Source of the DNA: Candidatus Nanosyncoccus nanoralicus
GTDB lineage: Bacteria > Patescibacteriota > Saccharimonadia > Saccharimonadales > Saccharimonadaceae
Assembly (NCBI RefSeq): GCF_004138405.1
Contig: NZ_PRLL01000006.1
Location: forward strand, 1 to 23,288
Direction: 5' to 3'
DNA: 23,288 bases
Shown: positions 6,809-15,407 of the stretch, in pieces
Layout: each line of letters starts with the position of its first letter
Numbering within the stretch: the first letter of the stretch is position 1
Position numbers and translations under genes: made by a program
The notes under the pieces: generated by a model
The model's input: only the letters and a program-made list of their open reading frames with translations
Told to the model about the DNA's origin: nothing
Database searches by the model: none

Positions 6809-7348
6809 CTATATTGTCTTATAATAAGCACGCCCCTCAATCCTTACATCCACATAGCCCACCTTCAGGTTCTGTTTTTTCAGGAATCCTATCATCCTAA
6901 TTATATCCTCTAGTGTTTCTGCTGTCCCTCGGTCTAAATTGCATTTGTAAAATTCCTCTCGACCCTCAAAATACAGATCCACCTCTCGCGCCTTACCCGC
7001 CGGGATAATGGCTTTTATTATCTTCAGCCCGCTCTCACTCGCATCTTTTTCAAACAACCCCACGTATTGTTTTGTTCGCTCAGTAATAAAATTTGAACCG
7101 TCTTCATCGATGATGCTCACCGTAGGCGTATATTTTATCGTTTCAACTTTCTTCTGATTCGCCGCCGGAACTTTCTTTACTGCACTCTGAATTATTACCA
7201 CTCCAAGCACCACCGTTGCTACAATTACTATACCAAGTAATAACAATTGTATTTTCTTTTTCTTTTCACGCTTCTCAAGTAGCTGTTGCCTCGCGAGCTC
7301 ACTCTCAACTACGTCCCGGTTTCCTGCAATCGTCCTACCTAATCTCAT
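6809..7348 (-). CDS. ftsQ: FtsQ/DivIB-like cell division protein
   Basis: The 179-aa protein has a charged cytoplasmic N-terminus (LEKREKKKK), one membrane helix (about 34-54, LLLLGIVIVATVVLGVVII) and an extracytoplasmic domain. It ends in a block (VGYVDVRIEGRAYYK) that matches the end of the FtsQ beta domain, where partners bind. FtsQ links FtsL/FtsB to the septal synthase. The protein is shorter than the typical 250-280 aa, and the POTRA region is not obvious by eye. Its ATG overlaps the murG stop (ATGA), indicating translational coupling, and it is the last gene before the 6765-6790 terminator. The assignment combines topology, the C-terminal motif and synteny. Confidence 0.72.
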   Translation of the reverse strand: MRLGRTIAGNRDVVESELARQQLLEKREKKKKIQLLLLGIVIVATVVLGVVIIQSAVKKVPAANQKKVETIKYTPTVSIIDEDGSNFITERTKQYVGLFEKDASESGLKIIKAIIPAGKAREVDLYFEGREEFYKCNLDRGTAETLEDIIRMIGFLKKQNLKVGYVDVRIEGRAYYKTI

Positions 7349-8607
7349 TCGTTTTCCACCCGTTTTTTATTTTTAGCCTCCACAATAATCTCCATCATGC
7401 GCTTAGATGCCTCTGGTTTCGCAAGTTCATGTAAATTGTTCGCCAGTCTCTCTCTTTTTTCATCATCATCTAGTAACTTAAAAATTTTGTTCAATAATAA
7501 CTCTGGCTTTTCCATCATCTTGCTATCAAGCACCATCTCTACCGCCTCGGATTTACTCAACCTTTCAGCATTCTTTGTTTGGTGACCACCAGGCAACTTT
7601 TCAAAAGGCACCAAAATGACCGGTTTTTTGAGAGCCGCAAGCTCCGTAATGGTTGTTGCGCCCGCCCTTGATACCACTAGGTCTGCTGCTCCCAGTATTT
7701 CACTCATTTTTGGAGAAAAATTCCACATTCTAAAATCTGAGTCCAATTTTGCCCTGCTCCATTTCTCAAAATCTTTTAACTCCAGCATTGTGTCATAATA
7801 TTTTCGCCCAGCAATCAGCCCCACACTTGCCTTTTCTAATAATTTCTCTAAGATCACACTCACTGACATATTTAAGTGTTCTGACCCCTGCGAACCCCCA
7901 GTTATTACCACCAACTTCTTCCTAGAGTTAAACCCTAATTCCCGCTTTAAGTTATTCTGCATCGAGGCCGACACTGGCATAAATTCTGGCGCCACCGGAA
8001 TCCCCACCCACTCAATTTTTTTTGCGATTTCTTCACTATATTTCTCTACCTCAACCGGTACACCCGTCGCAATTTTAACCGCCTTTTTCATCAAAATACG
8101 ATTAGTTAAACCAAAGACCGCATCAGATTCGTGTAGCACATAAGGAATTCTGAGCACCCCAGCCACGAGACCAACTGGCAACCCCACGAACCCTCCCTTT
8201 AAAAAGACTACGTCTGGTCGCTGTCTTTTTATTATTAACCTCAAAAAAGTCTGGGTCAACCCCATTAAAAAACCTACGGCCCCAGCAACATTACCAAACA
8301 CCACATCAAAGAAGGTTCTCGCTCCTTGATCAAAATAGTCTTTCAGCTTCAAGCCGTGATATCTTCGAAATTTCCCAGCAAACACCTTACGAACACGAAT
8401 ATACTGTCGGTTTTTACGACTTTTCTCTTCTTCCTCGCCCCATCCCACCGACATTTCATTTGCAAGATTTAAGATATTTTTATAATATTTACGGTCAGTC
8501 CAAAATTCCACCTGCGTATTTGGGTATTTTAAAAGTAGCTCGCGGATCACCGACATTGCAGGCGTAATATGCCCACCAGATCCACCACCAACTACTAATA
8601 CCTTCAT
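7345..8607 (-). CDS. murG: UDP-GlcNAc:lipid I N-acetylglucosaminyltransferase MurG
   Basis: MurG adds GlcNAc to lipid I to make lipid II on the cytoplasmic membrane face. The N-terminal glycine loop is GGGSGGHITPAMSVI. FLKGGFVGLPVG and HESDAVFGLTNRIL follow the family pattern. The nucleotide-sugar half carries VITGGSQGSEHLN, VSRAGATTITELAA and GHQTKNAERL. At 420 aa it is about 50-60 residues longer than usual. The extra material is in the N-terminal lobe (about 55-115) and holds a basic segment (KSRKNRQYIRVRKVFAGKFRR) and a hydrophobic stretch (NVAGAVGFLMGLTQTFL) that may strengthen membrane contact. It begins seven bases after the ftsW stop, with AAAGGAAAT upstream, and overlaps ftsQ by four bases. 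Confidence 0.96.
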   Translation of the reverse strand: MKVLVVGGGSGGHITPAMSVIRELLLKYPNTQVEFWTDRKYYKNILNLANEMSVGWGEEEEKSRKNRQYIRVRKVFAGKFRRYHGLKLKDYFDQGARTFFDVVFGNVAGAVGFLMGLTQTFLRLIIKRQRPDVVFLKGGFVGLPVGLVAGVLRIPYVLHESDAVFGLTNRILMKKAVKIATGVPVEVEKYSEEIAKKIEWVGIPVAPEFMPVSASMQNNLKRELGFNSRKKLVVITGGSQGSEHLNMSVSVILEKLLEKASVGLIAGRKYYDTMLELKDFEKWSRAKLDSDFRMWNFSPKMSEILGAADLVVSRAGATTITELAALKKPVILVPFEKLPGGHQTKNAERLSKSEAVEMVLDSKMMEKPELLLNKIFKLLDDDEKRERLANNLHELAKPEASKRMMEIIVEAKNKKRVENE

Positions 8608-8614
8608 AAGAAAA

Positions 8615-9964
8615 TTATTTCCTTTCCGCGTCCGTTAAATCTGCTCTCATTGTATACTGTGAAATATTTAATACCAAGCCAATAATTGCCATATTCAAAA
8701 TTAAGCTCGTACCTCCTTTTGAAAGTAGGGGCAATGTAATGCCGGTCAGTGGTACCAATCCAATCATCGCCGCAATATTTACCACCACATGTCCAGCCAG
8801 CCAGGCAAAAATTCCAATTGTAATCATCTGGTAATAACTTTCTTTCGTACAATCAGCAACTTTTAAAATTCTAGAGAGCAGCATGTAATAGAAAAATAGC
8901 ACCACAGAAATCCCCACAAAACCAATCGTTTCCCCAATCACTGCAAACATCGAGTCAGTGATCGATTCCGGTAAATATCCTGCCGTCTGAACGTTATTTC
9001 CAATACCTACACCAAATAAACCTCCTGCCCCAATCGCAATTAAGGCATTATTAATATGATAAGCATTAGAAGAATCACCCTGTAAAAACCCCTTCAAACG
9101 TTCCTGTCGATGTGGCGAACTTAGCGCCAACACCGCTAGTACCATTCCCGCCGCTCCAATTATCAAGAAATACTTTAATCTTGCTCCACTCACTAACAGC
9201 ATCGCCAGCGCCATCGCAATTAGAGGCAGTGCCGAACCCAGGTCTTTCTGCGCCACCACCAAGAAAAAGACCGCCACACCTAAAGTCGAAATATATTTTA
9301 GCCAAAACACCCTACCTTCTGTTTTAGTAAGAATATCTCTAATCTCAGACGTTAGCTCACCCACCTTTCCTTTTTGTTTTTTTGCGTCAGCTAACCTTGT
9401 TTTATTTTGGTAACTATATTTAGTATTTCTTAATACTCCGTCACCGCGAGAAGTCATATGCTCTTTCTTTCCAGAAAAACCACCTTTCTCCCTGTACTCT
9501 GTACAGATCTTTGCAAAATAGAATAATGCTCCAAACTTCACTAATTCCGCCGCCTGTAACTGAAAAATCCCCAGATTCAGCCATCGACATGCTCCAAGTG
9601 CACATCTCACAAACGGCAGTTCCACCGTCAGCGAGCTGATATACATTATTAGACACAAAATTAAACTACCAAACATTAAAATCTCAGGTAACTTGATCGT
9701 CATATTTAATATTTTCTTGTGCTTCCCGCCCTCACCTTCTACCTGCTTCAAAGGCAATCTCAAAAAGAAGATCATCGTAACGAAGGCTAGAAACACATAC
9801 AAAATTTGACTCTTAAAAGTCTGGTTTGGATCATCATTTCGCCCATACGCAATATTCTGAATATTAGTATAAGAAGGCCCGATAATACTCACCATAATCG
9901 TTCCGATTAATACTAATATAAAAGTAGCTATAAAAATTCGTTTGTCTGTTTGATGTTTGCGCAT
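8615..9964 (-). CDS. ftsW: SEDS peptidoglycan glycosyltransferase FtsW
   Basis: FtsW polymerises lipid II into septal glycan in partnership with FtsI. The protein is polytopic. CRWLNLGIFQLQAAELVKFG matches the family RW-G-QPSE-K block, but with AA in place of PS. AQKDLGSALPL follows. YLPESITDSMFAVIGE carries the conserved Asp of the large external loop. TGITLPLLSKGGTS corresponds to the usual LP-SYGGSS, with Lys replacing Tyr. At 449 aa it is longer than most because of a hydrophilic Lys-rich cytoplasmic insertion at about residues 155-218. It starts 12 bases after mraY with an AAAGAAG site. The family call is secure; FtsW rather than RodA is chosen from the cluster context. Confidence 0.93.
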   Translation of the reverse strand: MRKHQTDKRIFIATFILVLIGTIMVSIIGPSYTNIQNIAYGRNDDPNQTFKSQILYVFLAFVTMIFFLRLPLKQVEGEGGKHKKILNMTIKLPEILMFGSLILCLIMYISSLTVELPFVRCALGACRWLNLGIFQLQAAELVKFGALFYFAKICTEYREKGGFSGKKEHMTSRGDGVLRNTKYSYQNKTRLADAKKQKGKVGELTSEIRDILTKTEGRVFWLKYISTLGVAVFFLVVAQKDLGSALPLIAMALAMLLVSGARLKYFLIIGAAGMVLAVLALSSPHRQERLKGFLQGDSSNAYHINNALIAIGAGGLFGVGIGNNVQTAGYLPESITDSMFAVIGETIGFVGISVVLFFYYMLLSRILKVADCTKESYYQMITIGIFAWLAGHVVVNIAAMIGLVPLTGITLPLLSKGGTSLILNMAIIGLVLNISQYTMRADLTDAERK

Positions 9965-9976
9965 AATTACTTCTTT

Positions 9977-11011
9977 CTATAAAGGAATAATTCCCCCAGC
10001 CATCGCAATAAACACACCGATAATCCCCATCACTCCAGCAATCACCCAAAAACGCATCACAATTTTAGCCTCACCCCAACCACTTGCCTCCAAATGATGA
10101 TGTATTGGTGCCGACAAAAATATCTTTTTGTGGAATAGTTGCTTAGAAGTCATCTGAATTAACGAAGAACCAGCTTCCACTACAAACAGTAGACCTATAA
10201 TTGGTAACAATAAGAACGAATTTGTCATCATTGACACCACTCCGAGTCCTGCCCCCAATGCAAACGAACCAACATCTCCCATCATAAAACGCGCAGGTGG
10301 CACATTAAACCAAACATAGGAAAGCAGCCAACCAACCACTGTCATACAAAAGGCAAATAAGGCAATTTGTCCCCTAAATAACGCAATAATCCCAAACGAG
10401 CCATAAGCCATCATAGCAAGACCACCAGCCAAACCGTCTAATCCATCCGAAATATTCACCGCGTTCGAGGTTGCAACTACCGAGAAGGCGAATAGTAGCA
10501 TCATTACAACTGCACCAAGTTCGAAATCACCGTGGAATGGAATATGTAGGCTAGTCCAGCCCAGTTTATAGGTAAAAAACCATCCTAAAGCTAGTCCCAC
10601 GATTGTAATCATCGAAAATTTCACCGGTGCCCTCAAGCCCGCCGCACCAGAACCAGTTCCAAACACATTGATTAAATCGTCAATTAACCCCACTAAAGCC
10701 CCGCCTAAGAAGCCGGCAAGCGGCAACCAGGTTTCTGCACGGTTCCAGTTAGATGACCAGGTAACTACTGCTACCACAATCACTCCAATAATTCCCGCCA
10801 TCGTGGGGAACACTCTCTTAAATTTATGCTCATGCAATTTTGTCATCACTGGCAAAGCATCACCCTGCACCGTAGTCTTTTTTTGTTTCTTCCAAAAATG
10901 ATATTTGTAGGCGAAATTTGTATAAATTGGCGTCAAAAACATTGCCAGAAGAAAGCTTCCCAATGCCAAAAGCAGACCATATAAAGCATTCCCGTCTAAA
11001 CTACCCCTCAT
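9977..11011 (-). CDS. mraY: Phospho-MurNAc-pentapeptide transferase MraY
   Basis: MraY moves phospho-MurNAc-pentapeptide from UDP to undecaprenyl phosphate, forming lipid I. The 344-aa protein is polytopic. It has the acidic pair in GLIDDLINVFG (Asp111-Asp112), NAVNISDGLDGLAGG (from residue 183), GDVGSFALG (245-253) and the APIHHHLEASGW histidine motif (301-312), all diagnostic and intact. The gene starts one base after the ftsI stop. The end of ftsI supplies a perfect GAGGAGGTGA Shine-Dalgarno, so the two are translationally coupled. Confidence 0.97.
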   Translation of the reverse strand: MRGSLDGNALYGLLLALGSFLLAMFLTPIYTNFAYKYHFWKKQKKTTVQGDALPVMTKLHEHKFKRVFPTMAGIIGVIVVAVVTWSSNWNRAETWLPLAGFLGGALVGLIDDLINVFGTGSGAAGLRAPVKFSMITIVGLALGWFFTYKLGWTSLHIPFHGDFELGAVVMMLLFAFSVVATSNAVNISDGLDGLAGGLAMMAYGSFGIIALFRGQIALFAFCMTVVGWLLSYVWFNVPPARFMMGDVGSFALGAGLGVVSMMTNSFLLLPIIGLLFVVEAGSSLIQMTSKQLFHKKIFLSAPIHHHLEASGWGEAKIVMRFWVIAGVMGIIGVFIAMAGGIIPL

Positions 11012-11012
11012 C

Positions 11013-12767
11013 TCACCTCCTCATCTTTAAATAGTTTACCATAAACTGACTAATCTCATCAAATATTGGCTTCGCATTCATTCCGCCATCTAGCCTACGG
11101 TTATCTGCTCGCACTTTCGTCATAATCACATACTCCGGATAGTCAGTCTCTGACCTCGCACCATACCCCACATAAGTACCAATCGTTTCATCAAATGTGT
11201 ATTTACCATTTTTTACCACCTGTGCCGTTCCCGTTTTTCCGCCCACATATACCCCCTCGTCATATCCCCTTACATTTGGAAAAACCAATCTGGCTGTATG
11301 TAACATTCTACGCATTGTTTCGCTCGTCGATGACTCCAAGGCTTGGTGATCTCGAGACCTCAGTTCACTTCTCACAAATTCTCCATTCTTCATTTCCCCT
11401 GCCACTAGAGTTGGCGTATAGTAGTCACCGCCATTCACCACCGCTGAAAAAGCTGTTACTACCTGAATCATTGTTAGGTCCAAGCTCTGTCCAAACGTCA
11501 TATTTGCATATCTCGCATTAGTCGCGTCAATATCCGTTGGAGGCACAATAGTTCCTCTTGCTTCAGCAAGCTCGATTCCCGTATATTTTCCTAATCCCAG
11601 CCTATTGTAGTAATAGTCATACAGTTTTTCCTTTCCTTGGTAAGTAATCTCTGTTTCTGATCCTCCCAAGAGTCTCAACGCTTGAATCGACCCTATGTTC
11701 AATGAATAAGTAAATACCTCCTGCATAGATATCACCCCCGTATGTCCCTTAATTGCATTCTGAATTGGCCATCCATCAATCGTTACAAGGTCAGTATTTA
11801 GATATGTTGTCTCGGGAGTCATTACTCCACTATCCACCGCTGCCGCTAGCGCAAATGTCTTACAAACCGAAGCTGGGTTAAAAGCGTCCATCGTCACGTC
11901 TGTTTGAAATACTCGCGCATCCGTCACCTTAGCGTATTCTGCCGGGTCATAGCTTGGCGTCCCCACCATTGCTAAAATTTGCCCATTTCTTGGATTCATC
12001 ACCACCGCCGAGGCATGTGAAATCTGGAATTTATCAGATACACTCTTTACTACGTCTTCCGCCTTTTTCTGAATATTGCGGTCAATTGACAACACGATAT
12101 TCTTTCCATCCTGCGCCGGCACTTTTACATTATTCTTACCAATCGTCAAAGGTATATTATTAACATCCTTCACTGTTTTAAGGATACCGTTCACCCCAGT
12201 CAGCTCCTTGTCTAATCCCCCTTCAACACCATACTGACCCTTACCGTCCGCATTCACAAAGCCCAAAACCTGCGCCGCTAAATCACCTTCTGGATACACA
12301 CGTTTCGTTGATCCCTGCGCATAGACTCCTGCAATTTCCGCCTCCTTAATCTGCTTGGCTTTTTCATATGGCACATTCCTAGCAATCACCGCATATCGTG
12401 AAGCTTCATTCGCAAACACCTTCTCCCAAGTATTTACCCCGTACCCCTGTATTAAGCCATCAATTTTAGCCAAAACTTGAGATCGGTTTTGCCCCTGTTC
12501 GGTTCTCAATAAAAACGGATCAACCGAAATAGTGTAAACTTTCTCATTCATCACCACAGGTGTTGTCTGTGTGCCATCCATCATATAAATTTCCCCCCGC
12601 TTCGCAAAAATCGTATTCTGCATCATTTGTTGAGATAAAGCCAAATCTACATATTTCTGATGTTCGATTAATTGCAAAAAATATACTCTTAAAATAATCA
12701 TCAAAAAACAAAGCGCAAGCACTATCCTAATCAGGTCTGTTCTTTTCCGCATTTGCTTAACTTTCAT
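11013..12767 (-). CDS. ftsI: Penicillin-binding protein, septal transpeptidase FtsI (class B PBP)
   Basis: This class B PBP cross-links septal peptidoglycan. One membrane helix near the N-terminus (IRIVLALCFLMIILRVYFL) precedes a PBP dimerisation domain and a transpeptidase domain. The active-site motifs are SVCK (nucleophile Ser300), SLN (355-357) and KTGT (511-514), numbered from the ATG at 12767. At 584 aa the length is normal, and no PASTA domains follow. An in-frame TTG lies three codons upstream, but a TATAAT box ends only nine bases before the ATG, and no Shine-Dalgarno precedes either start. The mRNA is therefore probably leaderless or nearly so. It is the first gene of ftsI-mraY-ftsW-murG-ftsQ. 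Confidence 0.95.
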   Translation of the reverse strand: MKVKQMRKRTDLIRIVLALCFLMIILRVYFLQLIEHQKYVDLALSQQMMQNTIFAKRGEIYMMDGTQTTPVVMNEKVYTISVDPFLLRTEQGQNRSQVLAKIDGLIQGYGVNTWEKVFANEASRYAVIARNVPYEKAKQIKEAEIAGVYAQGSTKRVYPEGDLAAQVLGFVNADGKGQYGVEGGLDKELTGVNGILKTVKDVNNIPLTIGKNNVKVPAQDGKNIVLSIDRNIQKKAEDVVKSVSDKFQISHASAVVMNPRNGQILAMVGTPSYDPAEYAKVTDARVFQTDVTMDAFNPASVCKTFALAAAVDSGVMTPETTYLNTDLVTIDGWPIQNAIKGHTGVISMQEVFTYSLNIGSIQALRLLGGSETEITYQGKEKLYDYYYNRLGLGKYTGIELAEARGTIVPPTDIDATNARYANMTFGQSLDLTMIQVVTAFSAVVNGGDYYTPTLVAGEMKNGEFVRSELRSRDHQALESSTSETMRRMLHTARLVFPNVRGYDEGVYVGGKTGTAQVVKNGKYTFDETIGTYVGYGARSETDYPEYVIMTKVRADNRRLDGGMNAKPIFDEISQFMVNYLKMRR

Positions 12768-12776
12768 TTTAATCAA

Positions 12777-12785
12777 ATTATACCA
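12777..12785 (-). promoter_or_regulatory. Extended -10 promoter immediately before ftsI
   Basis: The minus strand reads TGGTATAAT: consensus -10 at 12777-12782 with an upstream TGG. Nine bases separate it from the ftsI ATG. No -35 match lies at 17 bp. It is the probable promoter of the five-gene division operon. Confidence 0.65.
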
Positions 12786-12796
12786 TAATCGTCTTT

Positions 12797-12994
12797 CATT
12801 TTTTATGATTTTATAGAGATAACATCACTAAAATTTAAGCATAAACTATATCAACGATTTACTAAATTTATCTCTTTCATCTTCACCAGTATTCCGCTTT
12901 TGCTTTAATTTAAATCTTCTAAAAACTTCTCTTTTTTATCTACTATTCATTTTTATTTTACAGAGGTCAATCACTAAAAATAAAAGCATAAACT
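12797..12994. repeat. Degenerate direct repeat pair upstream of ftsI
   Basis: Two related segments, 12797-12848 and 12948-12994, share CATTTTT, an AGAG core, ATCACTAAAA and AAGCATAAACT in the same order and orientation, with small indels. They lie between the rel stop and the ftsI promoter and may be an old duplication or paired regulator sites. Confidence 0.5.
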
Positions 12995-13050
12995 CTTTCT
13001 ATTTACCGCTAAAAAATAAATAATTTATACAAAAATCAACAAACGCAGAA

Positions 13051-14517
13051 TTACTTCTTTTTATTTGGCCCAACTATAGATTCGATTGTTCGACTTAGCT
13101 GTTGTTTTATCTTAGCCCTCGCGTGTGGTGTAATAATTTTATCCAACCAACTCGCTCTTACTGTTTGATTTTTGCTCGTCAAAATCTCCACCACGTCACC
13201 GCTTTTTAATTTTGTATTCAAATTTGACAATTTTCCGTTAATCTTTGCGCCGATCACGTGTCCGCCTACTTCCGAATGTAGTCTATAAGCAAAATCAAGA
13301 GGTAAAGCCCCCACTGGTAAATCAATAATATCTCCTTTAGGTGTATAAACAAAGATCTTATCGGCAAAAAGATTTAGTTTTAGCTTTTTTAAGTCAACCT
13401 GTTGGCCATCCCTTAGCTTAGCTGCCGCCATCTGCAGCTCTGAAATCCATAGCAAGTTGGTTGGTAAATGCTGGATCTTCCCTGTTTTATAGCTTTCCGT
13501 CAACTTCTGCTCATTGTAGTAAAAACTTGCTGCAAGGCCCCGCTCGGCGTATTCATGCATGTCTTTTGTTCGAATTTGAAACTCTACAATTCTTTTATCA
13601 GGGGTGATAACCGTCGTATGTAGCGACTGATAACCGTTTTGTTTCGGTACTGCCACATAATCTTTAATTCTGCCCGTCATCGGTGTGTATAAGCTATGGA
13701 TTAATCCTAGAACCAAATAGCAGCTCGTAATATCATCCACAATCACTCTTAATGCAGTCAAATCATACACTTCGTTAATATTTTGGTTGTATTTAGCCAA
13801 TTTTTTATGCAACGAATAGACCGATTTTACCCTTCCATTGATCTCAAAATTGATTTTTTCCTTAGATAGCGCCTCTGATACCTCATTTTTAATCTTTTTT
13901 AAGGCTTTTTCCGCAGATTGATTACGAGTTTCAATGATTTTCTTCAATTCCTCATATCTTCTTGGATCCACATATGAGAACGCGATATCAGACATCTCCA
14001 CCCTTAATTTCCCCATATTTAAGCGGTCAGCAAGTGGCGCAAAAATCTCCAAGGTCTCCTTCGCTATCTTCTTCTGTTTCTCCGGTGAAAGTGCTGAAAG
14101 TGTTCTTAAATTATGTAATCTATCCGCCAACTTAATGATCAATACTCGAATATCTGACCCCGTTGCCACTAAAAGTCGCAAAAGATTATCTCTTGTCACC
14201 GGCAAATAAGTGTCAATGTCCCTCATCCCCTGTCTTGCCTTACCGATTTTTGTCACCCCATCCACCAAAAAGGCCACTGGTTCACCAAATTCTTGCTTAA
14301 TTTCTTCTAAAGTTACTCCAGTATCTTCCACTGTATCGTGAAGCACCCCTGCTATTGCCGTATCTTCATCCATTCCCCACTCAAGGAGGGTCTCCATTAC
14401 TGCTTTTGGATGGATAATATATGGTTCTCCAGATTTCCTCTTCTGTCCCTCATGTGCTTTCGTTGCAAAGTCTACAGCCTTCTTAATACGTTCGCTCTGT
14501 ATAATTTTTTTACTCAC
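13051..14517 (-). CDS. rel: Bifunctional (p)ppGpp synthetase/hydrolase (Rel, short form)
   Basis: This RelA/SpoT homologue makes and degrades (p)ppGpp. The N-terminal HD hydrolase domain is intact: HPKAV, VLHDTVEDT (HD at 60-61, ED at 64-65) and LADRLHNLRTL. The synthetase domain carries YDLTALRVIVDD (251-262), GRIKDYVAVPKQNGYQSLH (282-300) and VEFQIRTKDMHEYAERG. The conserved AAH after that block is AAS here. A TGS domain covers about 387-448, and the protein ends at 488 aa. It lacks the helical, zinc-finger/RIS and ACT regions of full-length Rel (about 730 aa), so its ribosome response may differ. It starts at GTG, seven bases after AGGAG, and follows parB by 41 bases. Confidence 0.93.
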   Translation of the reverse strand: MSKKIIQSERIKKAVDFATKAHEGQKRKSGEPYIIHPKAVMETLLEWGMDEDTAIAGVLHDTVEDTGVTLEEIKQEFGEPVAFLVDGVTKIGKARQGMRDIDTYLPVTRDNLLRLLVATGSDIRVLIIKLADRLHNLRTLSALSPEKQKKIAKETLEIFAPLADRLNMGKLRVEMSDIAFSYVDPRRYEELKKIIETRNQSAEKALKKIKNEVSEALSKEKINFEINGRVKSVYSLHKKLAKYNQNINEVYDLTALRVIVDDITSCYLVLGLIHSLYTPMTGRIKDYVAVPKQNGYQSLHTTVITPDKRIVEFQIRTKDMHEYAERGLAASFYYNEQKLTESYKTGKIQHLPTNLLWISELQMAAAKLRDGQQVDLKKLKLNLFADKIFVYTPKGDIIDLPVGALPLDFAYRLHSEVGGHVIGAKINGKLSNLNTKLKSGDVVEILTSKNQTVRASWLDKIITPHARAKIKQQLSRTIESIVGPNKKK

Positions 14518-14558
14518 TACTCCACTCCTCTCTGTAGAACTAAGATTGAATAACTTTT

Positions 14559-15407
14559 TTACTCAGATAATCGATTAATTAGATTTTTTAGTTCTTCATC
14601 GTTTTTACAAGTTAAGGTCAAAGTCCTTCCCCTAACTCTCGCCTTAACTGCAAATTTAGCACTTAAATCTTCTTCTTGACGCAAAAATACATTCTCTTTC
14701 ACAATTTTAGTGGAGCTACGTTTTTTATTCTCAGCAATATAACGCTCAACTCGTCGTGCCGTCCAACCCTCTTCAATAATCATTGGCAGAATTTGTCTTA
14801 CTAGTTCTGGATCAGCCGAAATCAACGGTCGCATCACTCCCTCGGTAAGATTATGCTCTATCATTGCTCTCTTTACATCGTCCGGAAGGTTTAAAAGTCT
14901 CATTGTGTTAATTACTGAAGACTCACTCTTCCCCACGCGCGTCGCAATTTCCGCAGGAGATAGGTTAAACTGACTCTTTAGCTTAGCATATGCCGTCGCC
15001 ATTTCAATTGCATTTAAATCCTCACGCTGAGCATTTTCAATAATCGAAAGCTCTAAGCGATTCTGTGCATCAATCGTACGAATGATTGCTGGAATCTTTG
15101 ATAGCCCCGCAATCTTTGATGCTCTAAAGCGCCTTTCGCCAGCCACAATTTTATACTTGCCATCTTCTCGAACCACCACGATCGGCTGCAAGACTCCATG
15201 TTCTTTTATCGAGCTTGCTAAAGCATTTAAGGCTTCCTCAGAAAATTCCTTACGCGGCTGTTCCTTATCTGGGATAACCATCTCAAGATCAAGCTCAACC
15301 AACTGGCTTTCTTTTGCATCTTCGCCAGCCGTAATATCAAAATCACCCTCTACTATATCTGTAGGGATAAGACTATCGAACCCCCTACCTAAACCTCTGC
15401 CTGCCAT
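14559..15407 (-). CDS. parB: Chromosome partitioning protein ParB (Spo0J family)
   Basis: ParB is a CTP-dependent DNA clamp that loads at parS sites and spreads near the origin. The 282-aa protein starts MAGRGLGRGFDSLIP, the ParA-interacting N-terminal peptide. The nuclease-like CTPase domain includes PRKEFSEEALNALASSIKEHG, LQPIVV and GERRFRASKIAG. ENAQREDLNAIEMA follows, then a helix-turn-helix region (SPAEIATRVGKSESSVINTMRLL) and a dimerisation tail. The start codon overlaps the parA stop by one base (TAATG), with GGGGAG upstream. No canonical parS palindrome was seen in this window. Confidence 0.96.
   Translation of the reverse strand: MAGRGLGRGFDSLIPTDIVEGDFDITAGEDAKESQLVELDLEMVIPDKEQPRKEFSEEALNALASSIKEHGVLQPIVVVREDGKYKIVAGERRFRASKIAGLSKIPAIIRTIDAQNRLELSIIENAQREDLNAIEMATAYAKLKSQFNLSPAEIATRVGKSESSVINTMRLLNLPDDVKRAMIEHNLTEGVMRPLISADPELVRQILPMIIEEGWTARRVERYIAENKKRSSTKIVKENVFLRQEEDLSAKFAVKARVRGRTLTLTCKNDEELKNLINRLSE

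Noticed and set aside
8604..8852. Minus-strand 82-codon frame overlapping ftsW
   Set aside because: Out-of-frame shadow of ftsW, as are the other antisense or overlapping frames inside infB, murG, ftsW, ftsI, rel and parAB.
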